Shown: positions 38,581 to 48,290 of the stretch, piece after piece
Layout of the letters: each line of letters opens with the position of its first letter
How positions within the stretch are numbered: position 1 is the first letter of the stretch
Assembly: GCF_009674685.1 (NCBI RefSeq)
Contig: NZ_WKJI01000001.1
Span: 1,240,001 to 1,304,000, forward strand
DNA from: Pedobacter puniceum
Lineage (GTDB): Bacteria; Bacteroidota; Bacteroidia; Sphingobacteriales; Sphingobacteriaceae
Direction: 5' to 3'
Length of the DNA: 64,000 nt
Made by a program: the position numbers and the translations under genes
Notes under the pieces: model-generated
What the model was told of the DNA's origin: nothing
What the model saw: the letters and a program-made list of their open reading frames with translations, nothing else
Databases searched by the model: none

Positions 38581-41339
38581 TCGATAGTAAATTGATAGCT
38601 TCCTGAACCTACTTTTAAAACTACACGATTACCCTCAACACCTTGATTAATAATATTTTCATCGGTTGAGATATCCTTTCCAGCGTCAAAAATTTTATTT
38701 GTTTTGCCTTTCGGCAGATAAACTAGGGCTGTTGTATTTGCAGGAATTTCTATATGCAATTGGAAATTTTGAGGATTCTTTTTCCACGATGATTTGATTA
38801 AACCATAAGAAGAATCATACACAGCTTCCGCTGATGTAACATCGCCAACTACAACGGGATAAATCTTTATCTTATTAAAAGCAACAGATTCTTCTTCTTG
38901 CCTTATTCCAGCCAAACCACTATAAAACCATTCCATTAAATGGCCAAGCATAAAATGATTGTTAGAAACATCTGGCAAAGCTTGCCAGCTTTCTGTTAAA
39001 GCTGTAGCTCCCTTTGCTATCTGGTAACCATAGCCCGGCACATCAGAACGGCTGTTCATATCAAAAATAACATCAGAACGGCCAGCTTCTTCAAGCACTC
39101 TTAAGACATAGCGGTAGCCAATATCTCCGGCTGTTAAAGCATTATTCCTTTTACGGATATCCTGAATTAAATTTTCTAAAACTGCTGCTCGGTTGGGTTC
39201 TTCTACCAAATTCATGTATAAAGCCATGGCATTTGCTGCTTGACTACCTGTAGCATATTGCTTATTTTCTTGACTAAAGAAGGTTTTGTTAAAAGCTATT
39301 TTTACTTCTTTGGCTAGTTCTTGATATTGCTTAGCATCATCGGGTTTACCCAATAAAAGGGCTATTTGTTGTAAGATATTTAAATCGTAATAGTAAATAG
39401 CTGTACCAGTTAGGCCTTTTGGGGTTTGCTGTGATACGCCTGGTCGCTCTAGACCTATATCATACCAATCTCCTAAACCTTGCTTTAAAATATGCCCATC
39501 TGCTTTGCTTTTTAGGTAAGTAATGTAACGTTGCATGCTTGGATAAGCCTTTTCTAAAACTTGTGTATTGCCATACCATTTATATAAATACCAAGGTAAA
39601 ATAATGCCTGTACTACCCCACTCTGGCGAGTCTCTAAACATATCGCCACCCCAAGTAAATTTCACATATTCTGGAGCTATTTCTGGGATTAAACCATCTT
39701 CTAATTGTGATGAAATGATATCATCAACCACTTTTGAGGCTAAAGTAGCAACATCATAATTGTACATAACAGAAGAAATCATGAGGTGAGATTGCTCTAA
39801 CCAGCCTAATTTTTCGCGGTGTGGGCAATCAGTAAAAACGCTCATCATATTGCTCTTTATAGCCCAATCTATTAAAGTGTTGGTTTGATTAAACAAAGTA
39901 TTTGATGATGTAAAATTTCCAACTCTAGCTGCAGAATTTCTTACATGTAGACCTTTTAAGGCTATAATTTGAGGTAAAGAAGTATTTGTAGCTTGAGGTG
40001 CAGCACCTTTAACTTGTAAATATCTAAAACCGTAATAGGTAAAACGAGGTTGCCATTCTTCCACACCATCGCCATTTAAGACATACTCGAAATAAAAAGG
40101 ACTGCCAGTTGGTTTTTGGTTAGCTTTTAAATCTTTTAATAATTCTGAAGGGTAAATTCTAACGGTATCACCTCTTTTTCCTTGAACTTTTATATTGATG
40201 ATACCTGAGGCATTCTGGCCTAAATCATACACCCATTCTTTATTGTTTAATTGATGAAGGAGTTTGGCATCAAAATTCTCAAAAACACTTAAAGGTTCTG
40301 CCAACTGAGGTTTTACTTGCGGAGGGCCATCTACAATTAAAACATTTTTCCACTTTTTATCAGCTTTAAACTGCGGACTGTCCCAGCCTTTTTGTTCTAA
40401 ACGGGCATCATAATCTTCGCCACCATAAATACTTGAAAAAGTGATTGGACCTGGGCTGGTTTGCCATTTTTCATCGCTAATAATATTTTCTTCTGTACCG
40501 TCATGATATTTTAGTACCAAACGACACATCATTTTAGGGTATCCGAAGGCTGTTTTAAGCTTTCTAAACCGGCCTTTAACTGGTGGTACATAGTAAAAAC
40601 CATTACCCAACATCACACCAAGGGTATTTTTACCTGTTTTTAGGGCTTTGCTAACATCAAAAGTAACGTATAGTGCTTCCTCATTGTATTTTACCCAACC
40701 AGCATCTAAAAAATGATTGCCTTGTTTGTTACCATTAATGCTTGCTTCAAAATGCCCTAAACCGCTGATATAAAGCATTGCCGATGCTAGTTGCTTTTTA
40801 ACCTTAAAATCTTTCCTCAGTAAAGGCAAAACATTACTTCCAAAATGCTTATCCTTTTTATTATCTAAGGGTAAAACATCTACTAAAGAATCAGTTAAAC
40901 GCTCATAAGCTATCCACTTGGCACCCTTCCAATCTTCTTTATGGGGTAATCCGGTATGAAAACTTGCGGTTTTGCTTGTTGCAATATTCCCATGATTATC
41001 TTTTACTAAAACTTTCCAGTAATAAGTTGTTGCCGCTTGTAAAGCTTTGCCTTTATATTTTATTTGGATAGATGTTGAGCTTAATTGCTCGCCAGAATCC
41101 CAAACATTAGCTTTATTTTCATTCAGATGGGTTAATTCATCGGCAACTAAAATATGATAGGATATTTGAATGGTATTTCTTTGTTGAGCTAATAATTTCC
41201 AACTAAAAAATAGCTGCCTAGGACTTATACCTGCTGGCTGTTTAGCATCATTAACTTTGAGTCCTTGAATATCTAGTAAAGACTGTGCACACACCTGTAA
41301 ACTCAGAAATACAAGAATGAGGCTGGTTATTTTACGCAT
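38577..41339 (-). CDS. GH78 alpha-L-rhamnosidase, exported
   Basis: The 920-residue protein has a signal peptide (VCAQ near residue 19), N-terminal fibronectin-like and beta-sandwich (Bac_rhamnosid_N type) domains, an (alpha/alpha)6 barrel from about 470 to 800 and a C-terminal beta domain. The FTDCPHREKLGWLEQSHLM stretch (502-520) is the diagnostic GH78 motif, with Glu509 as probable general acid. It releases terminal alpha-L-rhamnose in the periplasm. It is the first gene of operon B, 58 bases from the -7 box and 103 from the shared operator motif. Confidence 0.93.
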   Translation of the reverse strand: MRKITSLILVFLSLQVCAQSLLDIQGLKVNDAKQPAGISPRQLFFSWKLLAQQRNTIQISYHILVADELTHLNENKANVWDSGEQLSSTSIQIKYKGKALQAATTYYWKVLVKDNHGNIATSKTASFHTGLPHKEDWKGAKWIAYERLTDSLVDVLPLDNKKDKHFGSNVLPLLRKDFKVKKQLASAMLYISGLGHFEASINGNKQGNHFLDAGWVKYNEEALYVTFDVSKALKTGKNTLGVMLGNGFYYVPPVKGRFRKLKTAFGYPKMMCRLVLKYHDGTEENIISDEKWQTSPGPITFSSIYGGEDYDARLEQKGWDSPQFKADKKWKNVLIVDGPPQVKPQLAEPLSVFENFDAKLLHQLNNKEWVYDLGQNASGIINIKVQGKRGDTVRIYPSELLKDLKANQKPTGSPFYFEYVLNGDGVEEWQPRFTYYGFRYLQVKGAAPQATNTSLPQIIALKGLHVRNSAARVGNFTSSNTLFNQTNTLIDWAIKSNMMSVFTDCPHREKLGWLEQSHLMISSVMYNYDVATLASKVVDDIISSQLEDGLIPEIAPEYVKFTWGGDMFRDSPEWGSTGIILPWYLYKWYGNTQVLEKAYPSMQRYITYLKSKADGHILKQGLGDWYDIGLERPGVSQQTPKGLTGTAIYYYDLNILQQIALLLGKPDDAKQYQELAKEVKIAFNKTFFSQENKQYATGSQAANAMALYMNLVEEPNRAAVLENLIQDIRKRNNALTAGDIGYRYVLRVLEEAGRSDVIFDMNSRSDVPGYGYQIAKGATALTESWQALPDVSNNHFMLGHLMEWFYSGLAGIRQEEESVAFNKIKIYPVVVGDVTSAEAVYDSSYGLIKSSWKKNPQNFQLHIEIPANTTALVYLPKGKTNKIFDAGKDISTDENIINQGVEGNRVVLKVGSGSYQFTIE

Positions 41340-41396
41340 ATTATTTGACTCGTCTTATTTCTTGACCTTCTTATAAAGGCAAGTTTTAGGTTTATA

Positions 41397-41404
41397 CAAA
41401 AATA
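41397..41404 (-). promoter_or_regulatory. -7 box of operon B
   Basis: TATTTTTG on the minus strand matches TAnnTTTG. It is 45 bp from the operator motif at 41442, as in operons A and C, and 58 bases from the GH78 start codon. Confidence 0.7.
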
Positions 41405-41441
41405 AAATGGTGGGAGCTTTATTATTTGTATCAAGTTCTCC

Positions 41442-41461
41442 AGCTATTGTAGGATATTAGC
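41442..41461 (-). promoter_or_regulatory. Shared operator-like motif, copy upstream of operon B
   Basis: AGCTATTGTAGGATATTAGC on the plus strand is the best copy of the three and is taken here as the consensus. It lies 103 bp from the start of the GH78 gene. The ends GCTA/TAGC are inverted. Confidence 0.75.
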
Positions 41462-41562
41462 CTCGTGACAGTCTAAAAAAGCTCGTTGTTTTAATTAGTT
41501 ATTTAATTATTTGTAACACTTTGTTTGTTTTACTCGTCTTAACAGCAATCAATAATTATAAA

Positions 41563-42096
41563 ATGAAAAAAATCTTACTATCAACATTAGTACTTGTAGG
41601 AGTCCTAACATCAAAAATTTCTGCACAAGAAGTAAACAACACTGTTAAGTTAAACCCATTAAGCGCCCTTTTCAGAATTGGTTCTGTATTTTACGAGCGC
41701 AAAATGAGTGACAACTTATCTTTACAATTAGGTGTTGCTTACACTGGATTAAAGCTTGAAGAAACTAAATTTTCTGGTTTCTCTACTACACCAGAACTAA
41801 GATATTATCCTAAAGCCAATGCATTAAATGGCTTGTATTTAGGCCCTTTCTTACGTTACCAAAACTATAGTGTTCAAGACGAGTTTAGTAAAGGTACTTA
41901 CTCATCTTTTGGTGGTGGTGCTGTAATTGGTAGACAATGGGTTTATAAAAGTGGTTTCACCTTAGATTTATTCTTTGGACCTAGTTACAACTCTGGTAAA
42001 TTTAAAGCAGAAGATGGTAGCGGCGAACCCGAAATTAGCGGTGGTATAGATGGATTTGGTATAAGAACCGGTATAGCTATTGGTTTTGGTTTCTAA
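41563..42096 (+). CDS. Outer-membrane beta-barrel protein (DUF3575-like)
   Basis: I start at the ATG at 41563 (MKKILLSTLVLVGVLTSKIS, signal peptide), giving 177 residues; a TTG at 41521 would add 14 residues before the signal and is rejected. The mature protein has alternating amphipathic beta-strands (SLQLGVAYTGLKLE, PELRYYPKANALNGLYLGPF, GGGAVIGRQWVYKSGF) and ends in an aromatic residue (GFGF), as outer-membrane barrels do. It most resembles DUF3575 proteins. A strong terminator follows. No link to the sugar operons is evident. Confidence 0.75.
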   Translation: MKKILLSTLVLVGVLTSKISAQEVNNTVKLNPLSALFRIGSVFYERKMSDNLSLQLGVAYTGLKLEETKFSGFSTTPELRYYPKANALNGLYLGPFLRYQNYSVQDEFSKGTYSSFGGGAVIGRQWVYKSGFTLDLFFGPSYNSGKFKAEDGSGEPEISGGIDGFGIRTGIAIGFGF

Positions 42097-42112
42097 TTAA
42101 CCTAAACATAAA

Positions 42113-42167
42113 AAAATGGATGTTTCAGCTGGTTTTAATACAGACTTAAACATCCATTTTCTTTTTT
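42113..42167 (+). terminator. Rho-independent terminator after the barrel protein
   Basis: Arms AAAATGGATGTTT (42113-42125) and AAACATCCATTTT (42148-42160) pair perfectly over 13 bases around a 22-base loop, followed by CTTTTTT. Confidence 0.9.
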
Positions 42168-42209
42168 ACAATAAATTCTACTTAATTTGATGATTAACAA
42201 AAAATCATC

Positions 42210-43421
42210 ATGAAAACACAAATTAAGCTCTTTAGGCTTTTAGCATTGCTCTTTTTTACACTACCAACATTTGCACAACAAACACAAATTAAAGTTGAAG
42301 CAGGTGATTATCCTAGAAAACAAAGCATCATTACTTTAGCGCTACCTATATCTTACAATCAAAAAAATTATCAATTAGAGAATCTCAGAACTGGTAAAAA
42401 GGCCATCATACAACAAAAAAAAGATAATCTATATACTTTTATATTGCCTGATGAATTGGCAGCAAAATCTACAGCTGTTTATAAAATTACTGAAGTTAAA
42501 AACTCAAAAACATCTAAAAACTTAGTTAAGCTATCTAAAAATGCAGAAAAAATTGAGGTTAAAATAGCAGATAAAAAACTTTTTAATTACCATATACAAA
42601 CGGTTTATCCGCCTAAAGGCTTTCCTGATTATTATGCTAGAAGCGGTTTTATTCATCCACTATACAGCCCCAATGGAAGTGTTTTAACTGATGATTTCCC
42701 TAAAGGACATATGCACCAACATGGTATTATGATGGCTTTAACCAATACCACTTTTAAAGGCGAAAAGCATGATTTCTGGAACCAACACAGCAAATTGGCT
42801 AATGTAAAACATACGGAAGTTTTGGCTATTGAAGAAGGCCCGGTTTTTAGCAGTTTTAAAGTAAAACATCAACATTATAGCTTAAAATATGGAGCTGTTT
42901 TAGATGAAATTTGGACCGTTAGGGTATATTCTTTTCAAAAGAAGTTCTTATTTGATATCGTATCTGAATTAGAAAATATAACTAAAGACACGCTATTTGT
43001 TAATAAATATCATTACGGCGGAATGGCTTTTAGGGCGTCTAAACACTGGAATATAGATGATAGTCTGCATTACCAAAACAAGTGGCAAATTAAAACCAAT
43101 AATGGCGATGATGTTGCTACAGCTAATGCTAAAGCGGCTAAATATGTATCGGCGTTTGGATTACTGAATGGAAAAACAGCTGGTTTAACCGTTTTTGCTT
43201 TTCCGCAGAATTTAGCTTACCCACAACCTATTAGATTACACCCTACCATGCCTTATTTTAGCTTCTCGCCAATGGTAAATGCTGCCTTTACTATAAAACC
43301 TAAAGAAGTTTTTATTTCACAATACAGGTATTTAAGTTATGATGATTTGCCTCAGGAAAAATATATTGAAAGCCTAAATATTGATATTGAGTTCCCTCCT
43401 GTGGTGAAGTTTATTCCATAG
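42210..43421 (+). CDS. PmoA/DUF6807-family exported protein
   Basis: The 403-residue protein has a signal peptide (to about residue 22, PTFAQ). The characteristic segment is GHMHQHGIMMALTNTTFKGE followed by HDFWNQHS; the two histidines and Trp are typical of the PmoA (DUF6807) family. Members are common in Bacteroidota carbohydrate loci and have an unproven catalytic role. It is a single-gene unit on the plus strand, separated from operon C by a 453-base gap. Confidence 0.75.
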   Translation: MKTQIKLFRLLALLFFTLPTFAQQTQIKVEAGDYPRKQSIITLALPISYNQKNYQLENLRTGKKAIIQQKKDNLYTFILPDELAAKSTAVYKITEVKNSKTSKNLVKLSKNAEKIEVKIADKKLFNYHIQTVYPPKGFPDYYARSGFIHPLYSPNGSVLTDDFPKGHMHQHGIMMALTNTTFKGEKHDFWNQHSKLANVKHTEVLAIEEGPVFSSFKVKHQHYSLKYGAVLDEIWTVRVYSFQKKFLFDIVSELENITKDTLFVNKYHYGGMAFRASKHWNIDDSLHYQNKWQIKTNNGDDVATANAKAAKYVSAFGLLNGKTAGLTVFAFPQNLAYPQPIRLHPTMPYFSFSPMVNAAFTIKPKEVFISQYRYLSYDDLPQEKYIESLNIDIEFPPVVKFIP

Positions 43422-43874
43422 AAAGGAAATTTTGTACTACGAGTATTTCTTGTCAAGCAGAGGTATAATTCCTAAATAACAAGTTAAAAATTCCACATAG
43501 ATTGACGTGAAATAACATTTTTAAGTATTCCGCCTTGGCGGTTGCGGTATCTACAATATTAGCCCTAGCAGAATCTTTAGAAGCAAGCGGCTTAGCGGAG
43601 AGTTTATTCAATTAGCTTATTGTTTTTTTAAAGGCTTTCATGTGTTCGCTTAGCTCGGGCTTGGTTACTTTTTGCGGAAACATGCAAAGCTTTCATGAAG
43701 GCCAAAACATAAAACTAATACTTTGAAATAAAAGTAACTTGACATGGCTGGTCAAGAGGCCGGAAAGCCTTGTGTGAATGCCTAATTTTTTAAATATTGA
43801 TAAGTATGTCAATATTAGCAGAGTCTAAGCATTTATTACCTTTAGACTCTGCTAAAAACAACATAAAACTAAAA
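43422..43874. other. Intergenic region with degenerate repeats and hairpins
   Basis: No gene was recognised. Around 43650-43760 there are degenerate pieces of simple sequences (GGGCTTGGTTACTTTTTGCG, AAAGTAACTTG and CTTTCATGAAGGC) that look like an eroded extragenic repeat. Near the right end there are two hairpins: AATATTGA/TCAATATT around 43793-43815, and a perfect 14-bp stem at 43815-43828 and 43842-43855. Confidence 0.55.
43815..43855 (-). terminator. Hairpin at the end of operon C
   Basis: TTAGCAGAGTCTAA (43815-43828) and TTAGACTCTGCTAA (43842-43855) pair perfectly over 14 bases with a 13-base loop. It lies 20 bases past the stop of the isomerase-family gene, where a terminator is expected, but the minus-side U-run is poor. 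Confidence 0.5.
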
Positions 43875-45491
43875 CTATTTTAAACCTGCTACATCGCCAC
43901 AGAAATGTACTTGTATACCCATTTCTGTTAAAGCAGCTGCTTTAATACGACAAGCTTGGTGTGCCGAAGCTTCATCTGTTGTGTAAACCACCTGAATATG
44001 GTTTGCTTGATGTTTAGCCATCATCTGGTTACGGCTTACGCCTGATAAAGTAGCATGCATAATGGGCCATTGCGGCGTGGTTTCTTGCCAGCGTCTTTGT
44101 GTTTCTTCTTCTGGTAATAGAACCGCTTTACCAACGCCTAAATCGCAATGCAAAGCATTATCCATTACATAAACCCTACTCCAAACTAAATCGCCGGGTT
44201 TGCTGATGCCTTTTAAGCTTCCTCCGCCCAATCTAAAATACATAGCCGGTTGTCTATCGCTAGAAGCGCCTTCGTAACCACCAATAAAATGCGCTGGTGG
44301 TGCTGCACCTGATATTAAAAATAACCATACAAAATCATCTATGCCATTTCCGGTATAATGTTGCCCCCAACGTAAATCATGTAAAGTGTTTTCTCCGGGC
44401 ATGCCTAGCTCTTTCCATAAATGGTAAGTCACCAAAGCATCAATACCGGCACATTCATCAACTTCATTAAAATGAGGTAAAGCTTCCCCTGCGAATAGTT
44501 CTTTTCCGTTTTCAGAGAAAACAGGTGGCCTATCTTGGTTATTTAATAAACCTTCTACCAAATCACTAGCAACTGTTAAATCTTTTAAACCTTGTTGATA
44601 TTGTATACCAATGGTATCGCAACCAAATTCAGCCGCTATTCTTACAGCTGCGATGTACATTTTGCACTGCTCTAGGGTTTGTTCTTTGGTTAGCTCTGTT
44701 TCACCCTGAGCTCCCCAATTAAACTTCATCCCTTTATTAAGTAACCAGTTAAGTACAGCCTCAGCTTCTTGGTCTTTAACTTCCAACATTTTAGCATACA
44801 GAGCCGATTGACTTAAACGCTCTTTAAAAATCCCAGTTTCATGAAGCAAATCATCAGGAACAATAGCATTAAACATCCCCATACAGCCTTCATCAAAAAC
44901 TCCCATGATGGCTTTATTATCTTTTAAACGCTTGCCAAATGCTTTACCAAAAGCCAAATCGTTTTCTGGAATTTGAACAGATTTGAATGACTTTACATGA
45001 CTTAAATCATGCGTAACTTTACCGGTATCAAACCATTCTTTTAGGCCATTTCTAAAAAAATCATCTTTAAAATCTTCGCTCCATAAACTGCTATATACCA
45101 CGCCTGCTTTGGTTAAAGAACCATTTAGGTTTAACATCCCCACTAAACCTGGCCATTGTCCGCTCCAATTGGCTAGCGTTAAAATAGGACCTTCATGCGT
45201 GGTTAAACCTGCTAAAACATGGTGCGTATATTGCCAAACACTTTCTGCAACAATTAAAGGAACATTTTTAGGTATTTTCTTAAATACCTCTATCCCCATT
45301 CTTTGCGAATCTATAAAACCATGCTGCTTTACTTCATCATAAGCATGTGCTCTTACCAGTTGCCAGCCTGCTGCATTAATGGCTTGCTCTAACTCTTTTT
45401 CCATGGCTGCCTGTGCTGCCCAGCAACTTTGGTTTGCTGATAAACGTAAATCGCCACTGCTTACCAAGTAAACTCGTTTCTCTGTATTCAT
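43875..45491 (-). CDS. L-fucose/L-arabinose-isomerase-family sugar isomerase
   Basis: The 538-residue protein is cytosolic. The segment VFDEGCMGMFNAIVPDDLLH and GCDTIGIQYQQGLKDL resemble the metal-binding and catalytic regions of the L-fucose isomerase family (usual length about 480-600). It should interconvert an aldose and a ketose using Mn2+. In operon C it follows a DapA-like aldolase by 45 bases. Which sugar is used (L-fucose, D-arabinose, or a deoxy sugar) cannot be decided. Confidence 0.78.
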   Translation of the reverse strand: MNTEKRVYLVSSGDLRLSANQSCWAAQAAMEKELEQAINAAGWQLVRAHAYDEVKQHGFIDSQRMGIEVFKKIPKNVPLIVAESVWQYTHHVLAGLTTHEGPILTLANWSGQWPGLVGMLNLNGSLTKAGVVYSSLWSEDFKDDFFRNGLKEWFDTGKVTHDLSHVKSFKSVQIPENDLAFGKAFGKRLKDNKAIMGVFDEGCMGMFNAIVPDDLLHETGIFKERLSQSALYAKMLEVKDQEAEAVLNWLLNKGMKFNWGAQGETELTKEQTLEQCKMYIAAVRIAAEFGCDTIGIQYQQGLKDLTVASDLVEGLLNNQDRPPVFSENGKELFAGEALPHFNEVDECAGIDALVTYHLWKELGMPGENTLHDLRWGQHYTGNGIDDFVWLFLISGAAPPAHFIGGYEGASSDRQPAMYFRLGGGSLKGISKPGDLVWSRVYVMDNALHCDLGVGKAVLLPEEETQRRWQETTPQWPIMHATLSGVSRNQMMAKHQANHIQVVYTTDEASAHQACRIKAAALTEMGIQVHFCGDVAGLK

Positions 45492-45536
45492 TCTTCTTTA
45501 TTTATTGAGATTTATGGATTATCAGGATAATATTTC

Positions 45537-46475
45537 TTAAACAAATACTGGTTTAATCTCTAATTCAGATACTAAGGCATCATAATCAACCGCTAACTGA
45601 TAAATATTGGCCTTCACTTGCTCGTTAAAAACACCTATATTTTGCCTTCTTGTGAAAGTAGAAATATCTAAACCTCTCTTTTGTAAGTAATATTTAGAAA
45701 TGGTTGGATAAACATTATGCATCACATCCATTTGTTTAATGAAAAATGCTTGTACTTGCACAACTTCTTGTTGTAAAGCTTCATTGTTATAATTCTTACA
45801 AAGCCAAACAATAAGCTCTGGAAAGAAATTACCCTGAATACAAGACAAACCTGCCGAACCTGCTTTTAAAGACGCTACTGCATGTGCCATATAAGCATCG
45901 TATAAACCAAAATCAGCACCTTGTGTTGCAGCTAGTTTGGCCTTAATTTGTGTAATGTCTAAACAAGTATCTTTATGGTAAGTTACCCTGCCTGTTTTTA
46001 CCAAATCACCCAATTGTTGCGGACTAATGAGTCTTTTATAAGGAACAGGACATTCGTAAAAACCTAGTGGAATATCATCAGTTTGAGCTAATAAATCTGC
46101 TACGCGGTCATTAAAAACAATATCACTTTCTTGTTCACTGGCAATTAAGCCTGTAATTCCGATAACGGCATCTACACCTGTAGCATATATCTTTTTAACA
46201 AAATCAGCTTGTTTTTGAATTGGCCCTCCAAAAGTTCCGGTAGCTACCACTGGTACCGCACCCGCTGCAACATCTACAACATGTTTTACAATTGCTAATC
46301 GCTCTGCCTCAGAAAGTTCAAACATTTCACTTGATAAACAATTGGCAAATAAACCTGCCGAACCAGCTTCCACATATAACTCGGTAAGCTTGCTTAATCC
46401 ATCAAAATCTATAGCTCCGTTATCTTTAAAAGGGGTAAGCATTACCGGGATAAAGCCTTTTTCTGATTTATTCAT
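45537..46475 (-). CDS. DapA-family aldolase/dehydratase
   Basis: The 312-residue TIM barrel is the normal length for dihydrodipicolinate synthase/N-acetylneuraminate lyase family enzymes. The Schiff-base lysine is Lys168 in TYHKDTCLDI, with the conserved Tyr140 (GFYECP). The family cleaves or condenses 2-keto acids such as 2-keto-3-deoxy sugar acids with pyruvate. In operon C it sits 24 bases from the symporter and before the isomerase, suggesting a sugar-acid aldolase, not lysine synthesis. Confidence 0.85.
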   Translation of the reverse strand: MNKSEKGFIPVMLTPFKDNGAIDFDGLSKLTELYVEAGSAGLFANCLSSEMFELSEAERLAIVKHVVDVAAGAVPVVATGTFGGPIQKQADFVKKIYATGVDAVIGITGLIASEQESDIVFNDRVADLLAQTDDIPLGFYECPVPYKRLISPQQLGDLVKTGRVTYHKDTCLDITQIKAKLAATQGADFGLYDAYMAHAVASLKAGSAGLSCIQGNFFPELIVWLCKNYNNEALQQEVVQVQAFFIKQMDVMHNVYPTISKYYLQKRGLDISTFTRRQNIGVFNEQVKANIYQLAVDYDALVSELEIKPVFV

Positions 46476-46499
46476 ATTCTTTTTATGTTAAATGATTAT

Positions 46500-48059
46500 T
46501 TAGATGTTTTTAGATTTTAACCGAGTGATAAAAGCACCCGTTAGGTAAATGGTTAAAGTGCCTACAACAATAGTCATATTGGCGTGTAGCGGATTTTTCA
46601 GATAAGCATAATCAACAGGAATAAGGTTAGATAGTGATAACCAAATGATAACCAAAATACCCACGATAGTAGCGGCAAAAGCTTCCATATTACCAGATTT
46701 TTTACTGATGATACCTAATAAAAATAAGCCCAGCATCCCTCCTGCAAATATGCCCGATAACTGCCACCAGATATCCAAAATACTTTTTACACCTATCATG
46801 GCTATACCACATATCATCCCAAGCAAGCCAAAAATCACGGTAGCTATATGTAGTAATCTCATATTTTGCTTTTCGCTGATGTTTGCCTTGAAATATCTTT
46901 TATAAATATCTTCTGAGAATACAGTTGCCGATGCATTCATTCCAGAACTGATGGTACTCATCGCTGCGGATAATATGGCCGATACGATTAAACCAATTAA
47001 GCCTGTAGGTATCATGGTAACCATAAAGTGGGGCATCACTTTATCACCATAATCTGCTGGTTGTAAAGTAGCTGCTAAATTTTTAATATCTAAGAAACTG
47101 GCATTTAAGCCCAATCTTTCTGTTGCTGCTTGTAGTTTTATGGCTTCAATCAGCTGAGGATTAACTTGATAATAAGCGTATAAGCAAGTTCCTATAATGA
47201 AAAACATTAAAGATGCGGGTACATATATCCAAACACATAACCATACAGACTTTGCAGCTTCTTTCTCTGAGGATGCAGTATGATACCTTTGTACATAATT
47301 TTGATCCATACCAAAATTGTTAAGGTTGATAAAGAAGCCATATAAAAGTACCACCCAAAATGTTGCTTGGGTAAAATCTAAGGATAAGCTGCCTAAACTA
47401 AATTTATCATCCTGCTGGCCTATTTCTATAATCTTAGAAACTCCGCCCGGCATATCAACAACAATAAGGTAAACTATTAATACAGCACCCAAAGTTTTCA
47501 AAATACCTTGCACAACTTCTGTCCAGATAACAGCTTCAATACCGCCCATAACAGTGTAAATGATGATACAAATACCTGTTACCAGCATGATGGTTTCCAT
47601 GCTATAGCCCGTTAAGGCTTGCAGGGTTAAAGAAATCCCGAAGAAGATAGAACCCATTCTGGCTAATTGGGTAAGTAAAAAACAAACAACAGCATAGGTT
47701 CTTGCCCATGCACCAAAACGTTTTTCTAAATTGGTATAAGCAGAAACTTCGCCTGTACTGCGGTAAAACGGAACAAAATATTTAGCAGCCACCCAAGCCG
47801 CTAATGGCATTGATATGCTAAAGACAAAAGCATTCCAGTTGGCTCCAAAGGCTTTTCCCGGTACTCCTAAAAAGGTATTGCTACTTAAAAAAGTAGCATA
47901 AATAGATAAACCAATGGCCCAACCGGGTATCAATCCTGATGCTTTTGTAAATTGGTCTGAGCTGTTATTCTTTCTGGAAAAATAAATACCTACCAAAACC
48001 ATGGCAACCAGATACATGACAATAATAGCCAAGTCTAGTAAAGGAAGATTCTTTATCAT
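46500..48059 (-). CDS. Sodium:solute symporter
   Basis: The 519-residue protein has about 13 membrane helices with the SSS family signature: SDQFTKASGLIPGWAIGLSI, TFLGVPGKAFGANWNAFVFS and the central AVIWTEVVQGILKTLGAVLI. It should take up a sugar or sugar acid with sodium. It is the first gene of operon C, 103 bases from the shared operator motif and 58 from its -7 box. It is divergent from the PL11 lyase. Confidence 0.87.
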   Translation of the reverse strand: MIKNLPLLDLAIIVMYLVAMVLVGIYFSRKNNSSDQFTKASGLIPGWAIGLSIYATFLSSNTFLGVPGKAFGANWNAFVFSISMPLAAWVAAKYFVPFYRSTGEVSAYTNLEKRFGAWARTYAVVCFLLTQLARMGSIFFGISLTLQALTGYSMETIMLVTGICIIIYTVMGGIEAVIWTEVVQGILKTLGAVLIVYLIVVDMPGGVSKIIEIGQQDDKFSLGSLSLDFTQATFWVVLLYGFFINLNNFGMDQNYVQRYHTASSEKEAAKSVWLCVWIYVPASLMFFIIGTCLYAYYQVNPQLIEAIKLQAATERLGLNASFLDIKNLAATLQPADYGDKVMPHFMVTMIPTGLIGLIVSAILSAAMSTISSGMNASATVFSEDIYKRYFKANISEKQNMRLLHIATVIFGLLGMICGIAMIGVKSILDIWWQLSGIFAGGMLGLFLLGIISKKSGNMEAFAATIVGILVIIWLSLSNLIPVDYAYLKNPLHANMTIVVGTLTIYLTGAFITRLKSKNI

Positions 48060-48116
48060 TTCTACTATAAATTCAGGTTTAGGTGTAAAAGAATTGATTA
48101 TTATCTATTTACAAGA

Positions 48117-48124
48117 CAAAGCTA
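48117..48124 (-). promoter_or_regulatory. -7 box of operon C
   Basis: On the minus strand TAGCTTTG, an exact match to TAnnTTTG. It is 45 bp from the operator motif at 48162 and 58 bases from the symporter start codon, as in operons A and B. Confidence 0.72.
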
Positions 48125-48161
48125 TTTAGAATAAGCATGGCAGAACTAGCATATTTTCTCT

Positions 48162-48181
48162 AGCTTTTGTAGGATATTATC
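48162..48181 (-). promoter_or_regulatory. Shared operator-like motif, copy upstream of operon C
   Basis: AGCTTTTGTAGGATATTATC on the plus strand matches the operon B copy in 18 of 20 bases. It lies 103 bases from the symporter start and about 110 bases upstream of the PL11 start, so it may also affect the divergent gene. Confidence 0.72.
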
Positions 48182-48290
48182 ATTTTAAAGAAAAATCACA
48201 TATTCATCATATCAGGATGGGTCAGGTTGACAAGTTTATGAAGAATAAGTAATCTAGTACTTTATTCAATTGATAAACCTATTTCCCATT

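Noticed and set aside
41521-41562. TTG start for the barrel protein
   Set aside because: It would place 14 residues ahead of a complete signal peptide; ATG at 41563 fits better.
48270-48290. TTG start for the PL11 lyase
   Set aside because: The ATG pair at 48291 gives a normal signal peptide without the extra residues.
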